Origin: Leptolyngbya sp. SIOISBB
GTDB taxonomy: Bacteria > Cyanobacteriota > Cyanobacteriia > Phormidesmidales > Phormidesmidaceae
NCBI GenBank assembly: GCA_010671905.1
Contig: JAAHII010000001.1
Coordinates: 7,650,026-7,714,025, forward strand
Length of the DNA: 64,000 nt
Reading direction: 5' to 3'
Position 1 is the stretch's first letter; each line of letters starts with the position of its first letter. The translations under genes and the position numbers were made by a program. The notes below the pieces were generated by a model. It saw only the letters and a program-made list of their open reading frames with translations. It made no database searches and was not told the origin of the DNA. Below, one piece after another: positions 47,493-57,241 of the stretch.

Positions 47493-48638
47493 CTAAAGAG
47501 CGGCATTTTCACGCATCAAGGCAACAAAATCGCGAAACAGATAATCTGCATCGTGGGGACCAGGACTGGCTTCAGGGTGGTACTGCACGGAGAACAAAGG
47601 CAGAGTCTTATGACGCAGTCCGGCAATGGTGCGATCGTTGAGGTTGAGGTGGCTAATTTCCACATCGGCTGCCGCGATGGAATCGGCACTGATGGCAAAA
47701 CCGTGATTCTGGCTAGTAATTTCCACTTGCTGTGACAACCCGCAGGGATGATTGAGCCCCCGATGGCCAAATTTGAGCTTAAACGTCTCACCGCCGAGCG
47801 ATCGCCCTAAAATTTGATGCCCCATGCAGATGCCAAAGGTAGGTAACTCTTGATCAAGCAGTGCTTGCACTGTTTTGGGCGCTTCTGTGACGGCTGCTGG
47901 GTCACCCGGCCCGTTAGAGAGAAAAATGCCGTCGGGTTGATAACTGAGAATGGTTTCGGGGGAGGCGTCAGCGGGCACGACAATTACGCGGCATCCATAC
48001 CGAGTCAGTCGCCGCAAAATGTTGCGCTTAATGCCAAAATCGATCGCCACCACGGTTAGCGTTGATTCGCCTGTCACACCCTCTGGATAACATTCCCAAG
48101 GAGTATCTGTCGGCTCAGTCCACTCGTAGGGCTCAGCGGTGGTTACTTCTTTGACGAGGTTCAGCCCAGCCATGCTGGGAGCGGCTTGAAGCTGTCGCAA
48201 GAGCTCGTCTACATCCAAGACTTCTGTAGAGATGGCCCCGTTCATCGCGCCCGTCGTCCGTAGGTTACGGGTGAGCGATCGCGTATCGATCCCAAAAATG
48301 CCAGGAATGTTGTGCTGCTTTAGATAGTCTGGCAATGACTGAGTCGACCGCCAGTTACTGGGAATCTCGCAAATATTGCGAGCGATCGCACCGCAAATAT
48401 GGGGGCGGGCAGACTCTTCATCTTCTGGATTGACCCCAGTGTTGCCCAATTCTGGGTAAGTAAACGTTACGATCTGACCACAGTAGCTCGGGTCGGTTAA
48501 GACTTCTTGGTATCCAGTCATCCCCGTGTTGAAGACAACCTCTCCCATCACGGTACCGGATGCCCCAAAGCTCCAGCCCTGAAAGCTCGAACCATCAGCG
48601 AGAACCAGCAAGGCTGGCGCATAGTTGTCTGAAAACAT
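47493..48638 (-). CDS. carA: Carbamoyl phosphate synthase small subunit
   Basis: CarA is the glutaminase subunit that feeds ammonia to CarB for arginine and pyrimidine synthesis. The N-terminal domain has [15 protein letters not shown] and [27 protein letters not shown]. The class I amidotransferase domain has the nucleophile [11 protein letters not shown] and the His-Glu pair in [12 protein letters not shown] place the start at the ATG 48638 ([11 protein letters not shown]), as a longer frame to 48665 overlaps the divergent gene. The length of about 381 residues is normal. carB is not adjacent. Confidence 0.95.
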   Translation of the reverse strand: MFSDNYAPALLVLADGSSFQGWSFGASGTVMGEVVFNTGMTGYQEVLTDPSYCGQIVTFTYPELGNTGVNPEDEESARPHICGAIARNICEIPSNWRSTQSLPDYLKQHNIPGIFGIDTRSLTRNLRTTGAMNGAISTEVLDVDELLRQLQAAPSMAGLNLVKEVTTAEPYEWTEPTDTPWECYPEGVTGESTLTVVAIDFGIKRNILRRLTRYGCRVIVVPADASPETILSYQPDGIFLSNGPGDPAAVTEAPKTVQALLDQELPTFGICMGHQILGRSLGGETFKLKFGHRGLNHPCGLSQQVEITSQNHGFAISADSIAAADVEISHLNLNDRTIAGLRHKTLPLFSVQYHPEASPGPHDADYLFRDFVALMRENAAL

Positions 48639-48750
48639 AAGCTTGAAATGGGTCGTTGTGACCATGAACTACCGTAAGGGCATTCTTAAGAATAGCGGAC
48701 AGCGCTTTGTCCGTCGCAAGGTTCTGCAGGTTTCTTTGTCGAAAAGAATT

Positions 48751-49608
48751 ATGGCTCGTTCACTCCATTGGTTGGCTTGGCTCAGTAGTTACTGCGTGCT
48801 GTCTAGCTGCGCACTGCTGCCATTGCCGTCATCCGAAACTGCTTCCACCCCTGAAGAAGCCGCCACAGAAATTGCCCCGACACCAGCGGGTACAGCTGAC
48901 GCTCCAGCAGCTGAAACTGTCTCCGCTGCGCCCTCAACACCGAACGCCGCCGAACCCCCACCAGAGTCTCGTCCTAATTATTTCAGTGAAGCCATCACGC
49001 GAGCTGAGAGTGCCGTCACCATCGGTCAATCAGCCCAATCATCCGATGATTGGCAACTCGCGGCGGGGCGTTGGCAACAAGCCCTGCAGTATATGCAGCA
49101 AGTGCCGACTGACGACCCTAACCACGCCACTGCTCAGCAAAAGGTGCAAGAGTATGGCCAAAACTTGGCGATGGCCGAAAAGCGAGCCGCCGGTGAAGTG
49201 GCTTCCCAAGCCCTACCCACGGCCCCAGATCGCCCTGCTGGACTCGTGGCCAGTATTCCCATCGTCGATAGTCTGGGAGGGATTCCCGTCGTCCCGGTGA
49301 CGCTGGAAGGCGATCGCAGTACTCAGCAATTCACAATGTTGTTTGATACGGGGGCCTCTGGCACGTTGATCACGCCAGCGATGGCGGATGCAGTCGGGGT
49401 CATTATAACTGGCAGCGCGATGGTCACAGTTGCCGATGGTCGACAGGTCGAAATTCCCATTGGTTATGTCAATAGTCTCAAGGTGGGTGACCTCGTTGTG
49501 CAGAACCTTTGGGTCGGCATTGGCGGCGACGTCGCCCTTTTAGGTCAAGATGTCTACGGTGAATATGGCATCTCGATCGGCAGTAATCAAATCAATCTTT
49601 ACGAATAA
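48751..49608 (+). CDS. Retropepsin-like aspartic protease lipoprotein
   Basis: The mature start is MARSLHWLAWLSSYCVLSSCALL with a lipobox (LSSC), so it is probably a lipoprotein. A Pro/Ala/Thr-rich linker follows (about 30-75). A helical region precedes the C-terminal retropepsin-like fold, which has the catalytic motif MLFDTGASGTLITPAMADAVGV. One Asp motif is present, so it would work as a dimer like retroviral and clan AA proteases. In-frame ATGs upstream (48625, 48664) overlap carA and add non-hydrophobic residues. I favour 48751. The target is unknown. Confidence 0.75.
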   Translation: MARSLHWLAWLSSYCVLSSCALLPLPSSETASTPEEAATEIAPTPAGTADAPAAETVSAAPSTPNAAEPPPESRPNYFSEAITRAESAVTIGQSAQSSDDWQLAAGRWQQALQYMQQVPTDDPNHATAQQKVQEYGQNLAMAEKRAAGEVASQALPTAPDRPAGLVASIPIVDSLGGIPVVPVTLEGDRSTQQFTMLFDTGASGTLITPAMADAVGVIITGSAMVTVADGRQVEIPIGYVNSLKVGDLVVQNLWVGIGGDVALLGQDVYGEYGISIGSNQINLYE

Positions 49609-49792
49609 ATCGCCTCCTCGTTGCAGCGCTCTCTGACATCTGGAATCACACGGCGTTGCTGATTCAAAGCATGAATTGATAGCTAGAAGATACCAAGCCT
49701 CATTCGTCAATTGACCAATTCATATCGCTATTCAGCAACGCCCGAAATTCGCCAAGCACTGTGCAAAGTCACATTGAGTTTCAAAACGGTGC

Positions 49793-50134
49793 TTAACCAA
49801 AGCGGGCACCGCTATATTGCGCACCATAAGACTGGCGGGGGAAATATTTAAGCGCATCCGCTTCTTGAAGGATGGGAACAATGGAATTATTGATCAAACG
49901 CTCGATGCGCTTTTGTTCATGCTCAGACAAGAGTTTATTGACATCAGTCGAGTTCATGTAGCCGCTGTCAGACAACATGTAATGAGGTTGAAGTTGATTC
50001 AGTATGCAAACGACAAGCTTTTTTCGTAAGTTGAGATTAAAAAGTGCTGAGTGATAGGGATGGTAGGATTTTCGGACAATTTCACTGATTTTCTGATCGA
50101 CAAAGGTTTGAGTTAAATTAATGATCTCAGACAT
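49793..50134 (-). CDS. ComFB-like small protein
   Basis: The product, 113 residues from the ATG at 50134 (MSEIINLTQTFVDQ), has a pattern like late-competence ComFB proteins. N-terminal helices precede VVCILNQLQPHYMLSDSGYM, which compares to the ALNxLPPxYV core. It ends in charged helices. ComFB-domain proteins in cyanobacteria have been linked to cyclic-di-GMP binding. The match is by eye only. A longer frame to 50188 lacks a good ribosome site, while GAGG precedes the chosen start. Confidence 0.55.
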   Translation of the reverse strand: MSEIINLTQTFVDQKISEIVRKSYHPYHSALFNLNLRKKLVVCILNQLQPHYMLSDSGYMNSTDVNKLLSEHEQKRIERLINNSIVPILQEADALKYFPRQSYGAQYSGARFG

Positions 50135-50564
50135 GGGAAACCTCAAAGGAAAAAGACGATATTCAAAACAATCTTGGCATTGCTGCATCGAAGTATGAAT
50201 CCGGTGTTTGAGACCGCGGGCAAGATGCCCGCTCGCCGCTATCGATGATGAGTTAACTCGTGTCGTTCTGCTGTTCAGTGATTCAATTCATACCTAAAAT
50301 CAGTAACGCCGAAATTTTAAAATAGTTGCACTACACAGACTCAAGCAACGAAAACGATCAAAACGTCAATGCCTTGCTAGGGACGCTAATCAGATTAGAG
50401 TTAGATTTAAAACCGGCAGTCAAAAAGCTTTTAGTAACACTGTCATCACAGGTGTGATTAACCTTTAATTTCTCTGTCTCAACTGTCTGTATTGCTGATG
50501 CAGGGATGTGCTTTACTGACAAAACACACCCCTGCGGCTTAGGAACTCAATTGATTGAGAACCG
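50135..50564. other. Intergenic region downstream of hsp20, no feature recognised
   Basis: About 430 bases. The 3' side of hsp20 has GGGATGTG and CACACCCC as weak inverted words at about 50503-50533, possibly a terminator. Nothing else is clear. Confidence 0.3.
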
Positions 50565-51038
50565 CTAAACAGCAGCCACTTTGACCTTCACGGACTGTTC
50601 TTGCTGCTCTCTAGACTTCGGCAGGGTCAAACTCAAAATGCCGTCCTTGTACTCAGCCACCACGCTGTCTCGCTCAATCGGGTTTGGTAAGGGGATATGG
50701 CGCTCAAATTTTCCATAATAGAATTCCGAGCGTCGGGTACCCCCTTCCTCAGATTTAGTCTCAGACTTGCGTTCACCTGTGACTGAAACGGCGGCGTCGC
50801 TGACTTCAATGTCTAAATCGTCGGCGCTCATCCCCGGAATTTCGAGTTTGAGGTGAAATTCCGTATCGGTTTCCTCGATTTCGGCTGAGGGGACAAAGAC
50901 TGCCCCATCCAAGCTGCGACCAAAGTCAGGAATAAAGCGTTCTAGCAGATTGTCCATTTCCTTTCTCAGCGTATCGACTTCGCCAAACGGTTCCCAATGC
51001 TTGAGATCATGAAACGGTTGCCAACGAATCAGTGGCAT
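50565..51038 (-). CDS. hspA: Small heat-shock protein (Hsp20/alpha-crystallin)
   Basis: Small ATP-independent chaperone of about 157 residues, starting MPLIRWQPFHDLKHWEPFGEVD. The alpha-crystallin domain contains FHLKLEIPGMSADDLDIEVSD and RSEFYYGKFERHIPLP, with the C-terminal YKDGILSLTLPKS. The ATG at 51038 has GGAGG at a good distance, and the longer open frame to 51095 is not used. It resembles HspA of Synechococcus. No CIRCE element was seen upstream. Confidence 0.94.
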   Translation of the reverse strand: MPLIRWQPFHDLKHWEPFGEVDTLRKEMDNLLERFIPDFGRSLDGAVFVPSAEIEETDTEFHLKLEIPGMSADDLDIEVSDAAVSVTGERKSETKSEEGGTRRSEFYYGKFERHIPLPNPIERDSVVAEYKDGILSLTLPKSREQQEQSVKVKVAAV

Positions 51039-51325
51039 CTTTCTACCTCCGTACAGCAGATCGCAAAACGACAGAGTGGTTCTTAAGTCAGCCATTGAGG
51101 AATGGATTGAGGCTGAGGATCAAGAACCCTTATGGCTACCCTAAAACAACACTTTGAGGAAAGTATGAGGATCTATGATATTTGCCAAGTTTACAGAGTT
51201 TCTAGGCTTTTGGATGTCTACATACTGTGGAGCTTGCCTGGTGAGCCATCATCATGACCTCACAAGTTCCTCATAGTTTTCTATGTAGGCTTGAGAGTGT
51301 TATTCAATCCCAAAGGATGATGGTG

Positions 51326-51553
51326 ATGCGATTTTTTTCTCTAAATTCTCATGTCCCCTGTTGGCTCAAAGTACATACAAAAACTCCGCAATGCGTCTAC
51401 TTCTTTGGTCCTTTCAACAATTCCCATGAAGCCCGTGATTACCAAGATGGCTACATTGCTGACCTGATTCAGGAGGGAGCGCAGGGCATTCGAGTCACCC
51501 TGCAAAAAACAGAACCCAAAGTATTGACGATTGCTAAAGAATTTGATCATTAG
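51326..51553 (+). CDS. DUF1816 domain protein
   Basis: The short protein (75 residues from the ATG at 51326) reads CWLKVHTKTPQCVYFFGPF and then HEARDYQDGYIADLIQEGAQ, the pattern of cyanobacterial DUF1816 proteins. These are of unknown function and sometimes lie near phycobilisome or light-responsive genes. Starts at 51317 or further upstream (51254) are also open. It is convergent with the hoxF gene. Confidence 0.75.
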   Translation: MRFFSLNSHVPCWLKVHTKTPQCVYFFGPFNNSHEARDYQDGYIADLIQEGAQGIRVTLQKTEPKVLTIAKEFDH

Positions 51554-51634
51554 TTCTGCTAATGTTTGTGGCGACGAGCCTCAAAGCAGCTCGTTAACCC
51601 CAAGGGCGATCGCGGTCTGACTGATCGGTGATTG

Positions 51635-53298
51635 TCAAGCTTGAGAGGATGCTGGGGAAGAGGGCGCGATCGCGGCCAAATATTCCTGGCGAAAATGGCG
51701 CAGGGTGCTCAGTACCGGATTGGGGGCAGCCTGCCCAAGGCCGCAAAGACTCGTGTATTTGACCATCTCGCAGAGGGTTTCGAGCTGGGCCAGATCAGCA
51801 GGCGTCGCTTGATGATGTTTGAACTTAGTCAAGAGTTGATACAGCTGAACTGTACCGGCTCGGCAGGGAACGCACTTGCCGCAAGATTCATCCCGGAAGA
51901 ACTCCATGAAAAACTGGGCGATATCAATCATGGAGGTGTGCTCATCCATCACAATTAGGCCGCCAGACCCCATCGTCGAGCCGAGTTGTTTCAAAGATTC
52001 GTAGTCCACAGGGGTGTCAAAGGCATTAGCAGGAACGCATCCCCCCTGATGGGCCACCCGTTTGCACGGCTTTTACCGTTGTCCCGTCAGGCGTTCCCTG
52101 GCCGATGTCTTCCACAATTTCGCGTAGGGTGATCCCCATGGGTACCTCAATTAGGCCCGCGTTCTGGACCTTGCCCGTCAGGGAAAAGACTTTGGTACCC
52201 TTACTGTGCTCAGTCCCGATCGCGGCAAACCAATCGGCCCCCTGACGAATGATCGGGGCAATGTTAGCAAAGGTTTCGACATTGTTGATCAACGTCGGGC
52301 AACCCCACAACCCGGCCTCAGCTGGATAGGGTGGGCGCGGGCGCGGATTTCCCCGCCTCCCCTCAATGGAGGCCATCAAGGCAGTCTCTTCGCCGCAGAC
52401 AAAGGCCCCTGCCCCAATGCGGAGATCAACCCGAAAGTCGAAAGGGGAGTCAAAAATCTGGCTGCCCAACACCCCGTGGCGCTTAGCCTGACGGATGGCC
52501 GTCTGGAGGTGGCTAATGGCTAACGGATATTCGCCTCTGACGTAAATGTAGCCCTGGTTGGCCCCCACTGCATAAGCGGCGATCGCCATGCCTTCCAGCA
52601 CTCGGTGGGGGTCACTTTCTAGCACGCTGCGATCCATGTAAGCACCCGGATCTCCCTCATCGGCATTACACACGACGACCTTCCGACCCGGCGGCATTTT
52701 TGGCCACGGTGGCCCATTTCAGCCCCGTCGGATAGCCAGCCCCACCGCGTCCTCGTAGTCCACTGCGAGTAATGACCTCAACCACCTCTGCTGGGGGTAA
52801 TTCTCTGAGGCATTGGTGCAACGCGTCGTAGCCCCGAGCCGCAAGGTAGTCGTCAATTTGCTCCGGGTCAATGCGACCACAGTTTTCGAGGACAATGCGG
52901 TGTTGGCGAGTGAAGAAAGGGAGAATTGAGTAGAGGGGCGTGGGGAGAGGGGGGGATGGGGAGAGCGAGGGTGTTGGCGGAGCCTGCCCGAAGGGCTTTG
53001 GAGAAGATGAGGGGATGGGGAGGGTGGAGAGAATTTGGGGGACTTGCCCAGGAGTAACGTTGGTGTAGAGGTCACCGGAGGGATCAATTTGCACGAGGGG
53101 ACCTTGGCTACAGAGACCCAGGCAACCAACGCTAGAGACGGTGATTTGAGCGTCCATTCCGGCATCGGTTACAGCCGTTTCAAACTGGTTTTTGACAGCA
53201 AGACCGTGGGCTGAGAGACAACCGCCAACGGTACAGCATCGGATGCGGCAGGGCTTTTGCGTTGACGTTGGTGGTGGGTGGGGACGTTGCAGGGGCAT
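51635..53298 (-). CDS. hoxF: HoxF/NuoF-type NADH dehydrogenase subunit (diaphorase), twice frameshifted
   Basis: Three overlapping frames together give one HoxF of about 553 residues. The N-terminal [2Fe-2S] thioredoxin-like domain has C22, C27, C59 and C63. Next come the NADH/FMN site [14 protein letters not shown] and [18 protein letters not shown], then the region near [20 protein letters not shown]. The C-terminal [4Fe-4S] site is [11 protein letters not shown]. The frame is broken at plus 52697-52701 (five T, expected four) and 52041-52046 (six C, expected five). Residues about 93-122 are a Pro/Ser-rich insert encoded by a simple repeat. No hoxE, hoxU, hoxY or hoxH is adjacent, so its role as bidirectional hydrogenase diaphorase is uncertain. 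Confidence 0.87.
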
Positions 53299-53349
53299 GG
53301 CTTAGTGGCGACAGATAGGCCGGTGTAGCAGCGATCGCGAACCAATATC

Positions 53350-53389
53350 GATCGCAAAGGCGCAGCTAGTTGGTTGCGCCTTTGCGATC
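53350..53389. repeat. Inverted repeat with 15-bp perfect arms
   Basis: GATCGCAAAGGCGCA and TGCGCCTTTGCGATC flank a 10-base loop between the usp gene and hoxF. It may terminate usp transcription and insulate hoxF. No T run is present. Confidence 0.65.
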
Positions 53390-53409
53390 ACCGTGGGCAA
53401 CAGTAGGCA

Positions 53410-53946
53410 TTAACCTTCTACTGCGGCTAATTCAGCTGTTTCAACAGTGGCTTGAGGCCTCGTTGGCCGGTTAATCACCAGCACCGAACAGGGCGCATGA
53501 TGTAAGACATAGTTGCTAACGCTGCCCATCACCCACTCGCTCAATCCAGTGCGCTGATGGCTGCCGACCATAATGAGATCCGCTGACCAGGTGCGCGCTA
53601 AATCGCAGATCACCCGTTCTGGACTGCCAAAACTCTGAGTAAATTCCGCCTGTAAGCCTAGAGAGGCGACTTCTTCACTCAAGCTGCGGAGCCGTTTCAG
53701 AGCTTGTTCTTCGTATCCTCGCAAATTCTTCTGATAGGCCTCCCAAATCGCTTCACTGGCACTGGGGGAACAGTGAGCTAAGCCCGAGGAGACTGGTATC
53801 GTGAGTCCTTCTTCGCCTTGTGGGGTAATGACACTCAGCAACATCAGCCCGGCACCAGTTACTTGAGCGAGCTTAACCGCTTCTCTGAATAGGGGGACGC
53901 AGGTATCTCCCTGGTCGAGCGCCACGAGAATTTTGCTGAACATCAT
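53410..53946 (-). CDS. Universal stress protein
   Basis: A single-domain Usp of about 178 residues, start MMFSKILVALDQGDTCVPLF. It has the ATP-type motif GSHQRTGLSEWVMGSVSNYVLHHAPCSVLVI near the end. The frame is open upstream to 54045, but family members start at the ATG 53946 or 53943. It is followed by a second Usp on the same strand about 150 bases upstream; the two share the C-terminal motif and probably arose by duplication. Confidence 0.9.
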   Translation of the reverse strand: MMFSKILVALDQGDTCVPLFREAVKLAQVTGAGLMLLSVITPQGEEGLTIPVSSGLAHCSPSASEAIWEAYQKNLRGYEEQALKRLRSLSEEVASLGLQAEFTQSFGSPERVICDLARTWSADLIMVGSHQRTGLSEWVMGSVSNYVLHHAPCSVLVINRPTRPQATVETAELAAVEG

Positions 53947-54098
53947 GATTTCCTCAATTAAAGATTGCGGTGCATCAGAAAGGGGTAAATGCAGCGGGAG
54001 AGGGTCTCTATCGTCAAGACTGCAGGCAGCCTCTCGCTCGCTCATCTATAGACGGGGACTGCAGACGGGGACTGCTTGCCTTAAAGGACGTGTCTGCG

Positions 54099-54641
54099 TT
54101 AGATGACTGACCCAGCCGCCATCATCGCTGCCGATTCCCGAGTTGAGCCTGCATTACGAGAACTCTCAGGATGAATGACCATCACCGAGCAAGGGGCATG
54201 GTGGGTAATGTAGTTACTGACGCTGCCTAACAGCATTTCACTCAAACCTCTACGGGCATGACTGCCCACCAAGATCACATCCGCCTGACAGTCTCTAGCC
54301 ACTCGGCAAAGGGTAGACCCAGGCGGGCCGTAGGGCTGTTGAGAATCACAGGCAATGCCCATCGCCTTGGCTTGCTGCTGTTGCTGTTTGAGCAGAGCAT
54401 CGTAATGTTGAACGAACTCGGCCCATTGCCGCTCATAGTTTTCTCGCAGGAGCTTATCCAGATCTAAGGAGTAGCTGTTAGCAGAGGGGTGTGGGCGCTG
54501 CGGGCTAGCCGGATCAAAGATATCCAGGACATGCACCAGAGTAAGCTTCGCTTCCAATGCTTGGGCTAGTTCTAAAGCCGTGTTAAACGCTTGATGACTG
54601 GCAACTGATTTATCGATCGCAACCAAAATATGTCTCAGCAT
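54099..54641 (-). CDS. Universal stress protein
   Basis: A single-domain Usp of about 180 residues starting MLRHILVAIDKSVASHQAF, with GSHARRGLSEMLLGSVSNYITHHAPCSVMVI. It has a Gln-rich helix (LLKQQQQQAKAMG) near the middle. The ATG at 54641 has GGAGG upstream. It is the first gene of the tandem Usp pair, with the other at 53410-53946. The role is stress-related by family only. Confidence 0.9.
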   Translation of the reverse strand: MLRHILVAIDKSVASHQAFNTALELAQALEAKLTLVHVLDIFDPASPQRPHPSANSYSLDLDKLLRENYERQWAEFVQHYDALLKQQQQQAKAMGIACDSQQPYGPPGSTLCRVARDCQADVILVGSHARRGLSEMLLGSVSNYITHHAPCSVMVIHPESSRNAGSTRESAAMMAAGSVI

Positions 54642-55309
54642 GGGAACTCCTCCTGCAACTTTGGTCAGACTCTGGGCCACTGCCGCGACTAAAGGGTGGT
54701 TTGAATGATTGAGTCGGGAGGCAGGTGAATAGCATCAATGCCAGACCAAACGATCAACCGAGCAAAGGTGGGGCGATCGCTAGGAGCTGCACGCAATGTC
54801 GATTTCTCGCTGACCAGCCTTGATCCATTTACCAACTTTATAGATCAATAACGTGAGGAACTTATGAGGAAAAGGAGTCGGGTTTCGTTTAATTAATTTG
54901 GCTGCTAAAACTATTCAGGAAACTGCCATTTATGCCATGATCAAGTTAGGAAAAAAGCTGATAATCAGCTTTTTTCTCAGTGCAACTCGAGGTTTTGATC
55001 AAGGTATCATTCTAGCATCACCGCCCTGAACGCTCTGTATTCTGAATCGTGTTAAATGAGGCTTTTGGCAAGTCAGAGAAAATATGAATCCTAGGGTGAG
55101 ATTTATCCCACATCATGAAAAAGCAATTATTTTCTCGTGAAACCAATTTGGAATACTGTCATTGACCTCAATCAATTACCCTGACTTTATCTTAAAAAAG
55201 GTCGGAATAGAGGCACTGCTGAGAGCCACCGTCGACATCTCAGTCTGATACTTGAAACCTTGAATATTACCTTAATGCGTGATCACGGTTGTGACCAAAG
55301 GAGACTGCT
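54642..55309. other. Divergent intergenic region with a terminator-like palindrome
   Basis: About 670 bases between the usp pair and the pentapeptide gene. The palindrome at 54951-54975 is listed separately. The remainder is AT-rich and shows no gene. Confidence 0.4.
54951..54975. terminator. Bidirectional terminator-like palindrome
   Basis: A6, GCTGAT, one A, ATCAGC, T6: a near-perfect 25-base palindrome with a T run on either strand. There is no gene immediately before it on either side, which could mean an unannotated short transcript ends here. Confidence 0.6.
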
Positions 55310-56017
55310 ATGAGACGTTGTCACTTAGTCATATTTCCGGTGATGGCAACTTTGTGTTTGGCAGGCTCGGTCCTAGCCGAAAGTCCACTCCCGGAAGAGC
55401 CTCATCTGCTCAATGTGCAGCAGTTACTGTCTACTCATCTCTGTCCTGGGTGCGATTTGGCGGACGCGGATCTCAGAGGTGCCCATCTGATCGGCGCGGA
55501 TTTGCGCGATGCCAATCTGACTGGAGCTGACCTCTCGTGGGTTAATCTCGAAGGGGCCGATCTGACTGGGGCAGACCTCACGGGAGCCAATTTAACCGGC
55601 GCGTTTTTGACGAACGCAACCCTGATTAACGCTGACTTGGACAACGCCAATTTTTCCCAAGCGCAACTTTACTTTGTCGATGTCACGGGCGCATCCCTGG
55701 ACAATGTGAATTTGGCCGGAGCGACCATTGTCGGTACTCCTATTAGCATTGGCAATGGCGTCGACCCAGAGTTAGAAGAAGAGCCGATCATCAGCCCGCC
55801 AGAGTTGTGGCAACTTGATCCGCCGAGTGATGTGCATCCTGGGTCCAGCGAACGCATCGACGTTCCCGAGCCCGTGATGCCCAGCCTACACCGGCATCGC
55901 GGCCCCAGGAGGCGACCCAGAAGGGGGCCGTGTCACCCGCGATACGGACCTAGCGTCCTGCAGACTCATGGGCCAGAGCCTCAAAGCCCGACACAATATC
56001 AAGGAGTTCTGCCGTAA
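55310..56017 (+). CDS. Exported pentapeptide-repeat protein
   Basis: The product begins MRRCHLVIFPVMATLCLAGSVLAES, a Sec signal peptide cleaved after VLA. Pentapeptide repeats of the A(D/N)LxX type run from about residue 48 to 145 (DLADADLRGAHLIGADLRDA), forming a right-handed beta-helix. The last 70 residues are rich in Arg, Pro and rare AGG/AGA/CGA codons, unlike the rest. Reading one fewer C at plus 55880-55882 gives a more natural PAYTGIAAPGGDPEGGRVTR, so a frameshift is possible. It converges with and overlaps atpG by about 68 bases. The function is unknown. Confidence 0.78.
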   Translation: MRRCHLVIFPVMATLCLAGSVLAESPLPEEPHLLNVQQLLSTHLCPGCDLADADLRGAHLIGADLRDANLTGADLSWVNLEGADLTGADLTGANLTGAFLTNATLINADLDNANFSQAQLYFVDVTGASLDNVNLAGATIVGTPISIGNGVDPELEEEPIISPPELWQLDPPSDVHPGSSERIDVPEPVMPSLHRHRGPRRRPRRGPCHPRYGPSVLQTHGPEPQSPTQYQGVLP

Positions 56018-56867
56018 TGGTGTCTTGACGCTGCTGCTGAAACGTGACTTTCAAGTCAAAGAGGCGCTCGGCAATATTTTTCTCGGCCACCTGCATAGCG
56101 GCTAAGCGGCTAGCGTTTTCGCTGGCGAGTGATTCGGCACAGGCGCGGTAGAGGCCGAGGAAAAAATGCTGCTGAAATAGGGCCGAAAATAGGCGCTCTG
56201 ATTCCATCGTCATTTGGGGGCGACAGCGGGAAGGCCAGGGCTGCTGCTGGAGCTTCTGCAAGTAGAGGTAGCTGAAGGGAAAGAGCGGTAGCAACGTGGG
56301 GGCAAAGGCGACCTCTCGCGTGGGTCGATTGTGAAAGACCCAAATGTGATCCACCTGGCCAGATTGACGCCAAGCTTCTAGTTGCAGTACGACGCTTTGC
56401 ACCAGCGCGGTGATACCGCCCAGGGAGCCCGGTACCGACAAAGACTGCTCGACAGCTTGATCGATCGCCAGAAATTCGTCCGCCATCCGGGCCCCCACGG
56501 TCAGCACTGTGGGCGGCGGCATGGCTGTGCCCTGAGTGCGATTGGCCTGTTCTAATCGGGCGAGGCGATCGGTCACAAACTCGACGAGCTGTTGATTGAA
56601 GCGACCACACATGCCCTGATCGGTACCAAACACCACCAGACCGACCCGGCGCGGCAGGCTGGGACGCTGGGCTGGCAACACCTCGGGATTGTGAATCGCC
56701 AATATCTGTAGCCCCAGGTCTAAGACGCGACTGTGTTCTGACAGGGAGAACACGGCACTCTCATACTGCCGAATGTTGACCGCCGCCAGCGCCTTCATGG
56801 TCTTGACGATGGATTGGAGTTCCTCAGCGGTTTTGATTTTGCGTTTTAAGGCTTCGGGAGTGGGCAT
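55950..56867 (-). CDS. atpG: N-ATPase gamma subunit
   Basis: AtpG is the central stalk of the F-type rotor. The N-terminal helix MPTPEALKRKIKTAEELQSI and MKALAAVNIRQYE and the C-terminal FQQQRQDTITAELLDIVSGFEAL match gamma chains. At 305 residues it is of normal length. It is the last gene of the atpDCQRBEFAG operon. The sense DNA just before its ATG is a C/T-rich repeat tract with no Shine-Dalgarno. Its 3' end overlaps the convergent pentapeptide gene. Confidence 0.93.
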   Translation of the reverse strand: MPTPEALKRKIKTAEELQSIVKTMKALAAVNIRQYESAVFSLSEHSRVLDLGLQILAIHNPEVLPAQRPSLPRRVGLVVFGTDQGMCGRFNQQLVEFVTDRLARLEQANRTQGTAMPPPTVLTVGARMADEFLAIDQAVEQSLSVPGSLGGITALVQSVVLQLEAWRQSGQVDHIWVFHNRPTREVAFAPTLLPLFPFSYLYLQKLQQQPWPSRCRPQMTMESERLFSALFQQHFFLGLYRACAESLASENASRLAAMQVAEKNIAERLFDLKVTFQQQRQDTITAELLDIVSGFEALAHESAGR

Positions 56868-57241
56868 GGGGGGATGAGGGGATGAGGGGAGATGGGGATA
56901 GGGGGAGATGGGGAGATGGGGAAGTAAGTGGGATGGGGGGAGTGGGGGAGATGGGGATAGGGGGAGATGGGTGAGGTGAGGTAAGTGGAGTGGGTGAGGT
57001 GATTGCGTTTTGAATTTTGAATTCCGTGTTACTGATTACCCATTACAAAGCACTAAAGACCAAGAACCAAGAACTAAGAACTAAGAACTAAGAACTAAGA
57101 ACTAAGAACTAAGAACTAAGAACTAAGAACTAAGAACTAAGAACTAAGAACTAAGAACTAAGAACTAAGAACTATTCCCTGTTCCCTATTCCCTATTCCC
57201 TATTCCCTATTCCCTATTCCCTATTCCCTATTCCCTATTCC
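56868..57241. repeat. Composite repeat module between atpA and atpG
   Basis: On the plus strand this reads: G-rich GGGGATGGGGAGA tract (about 56868-57000), AT-rich core TTTTGAATTTTGAATTCCGT and TGATTACCCATTAC (about 57005-57048), an (AAGAACT)n array, and an (ATTCCCT)n array up to the atpA stop. The same order occurs at 62065-62390 and in inverted order at 60025-60180. It has no gene. It is unlike normal operon spacers, which are short. Confidence 0.85.
57068..57172. repeat. Heptanucleotide tandem array (AAGAACT)n
   Basis: About 15 near-perfect copies of AAGAACT. This type of seven-base tandem repeat (STRR) is known in cyanobacteria. Confidence 0.9.

Noticed and set aside
52026-52697. Separate NuoF-like fragment gene
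   Set aside because: It overlaps two neighbouring fragments and all three reassemble into one HoxF after two one-base corrections.
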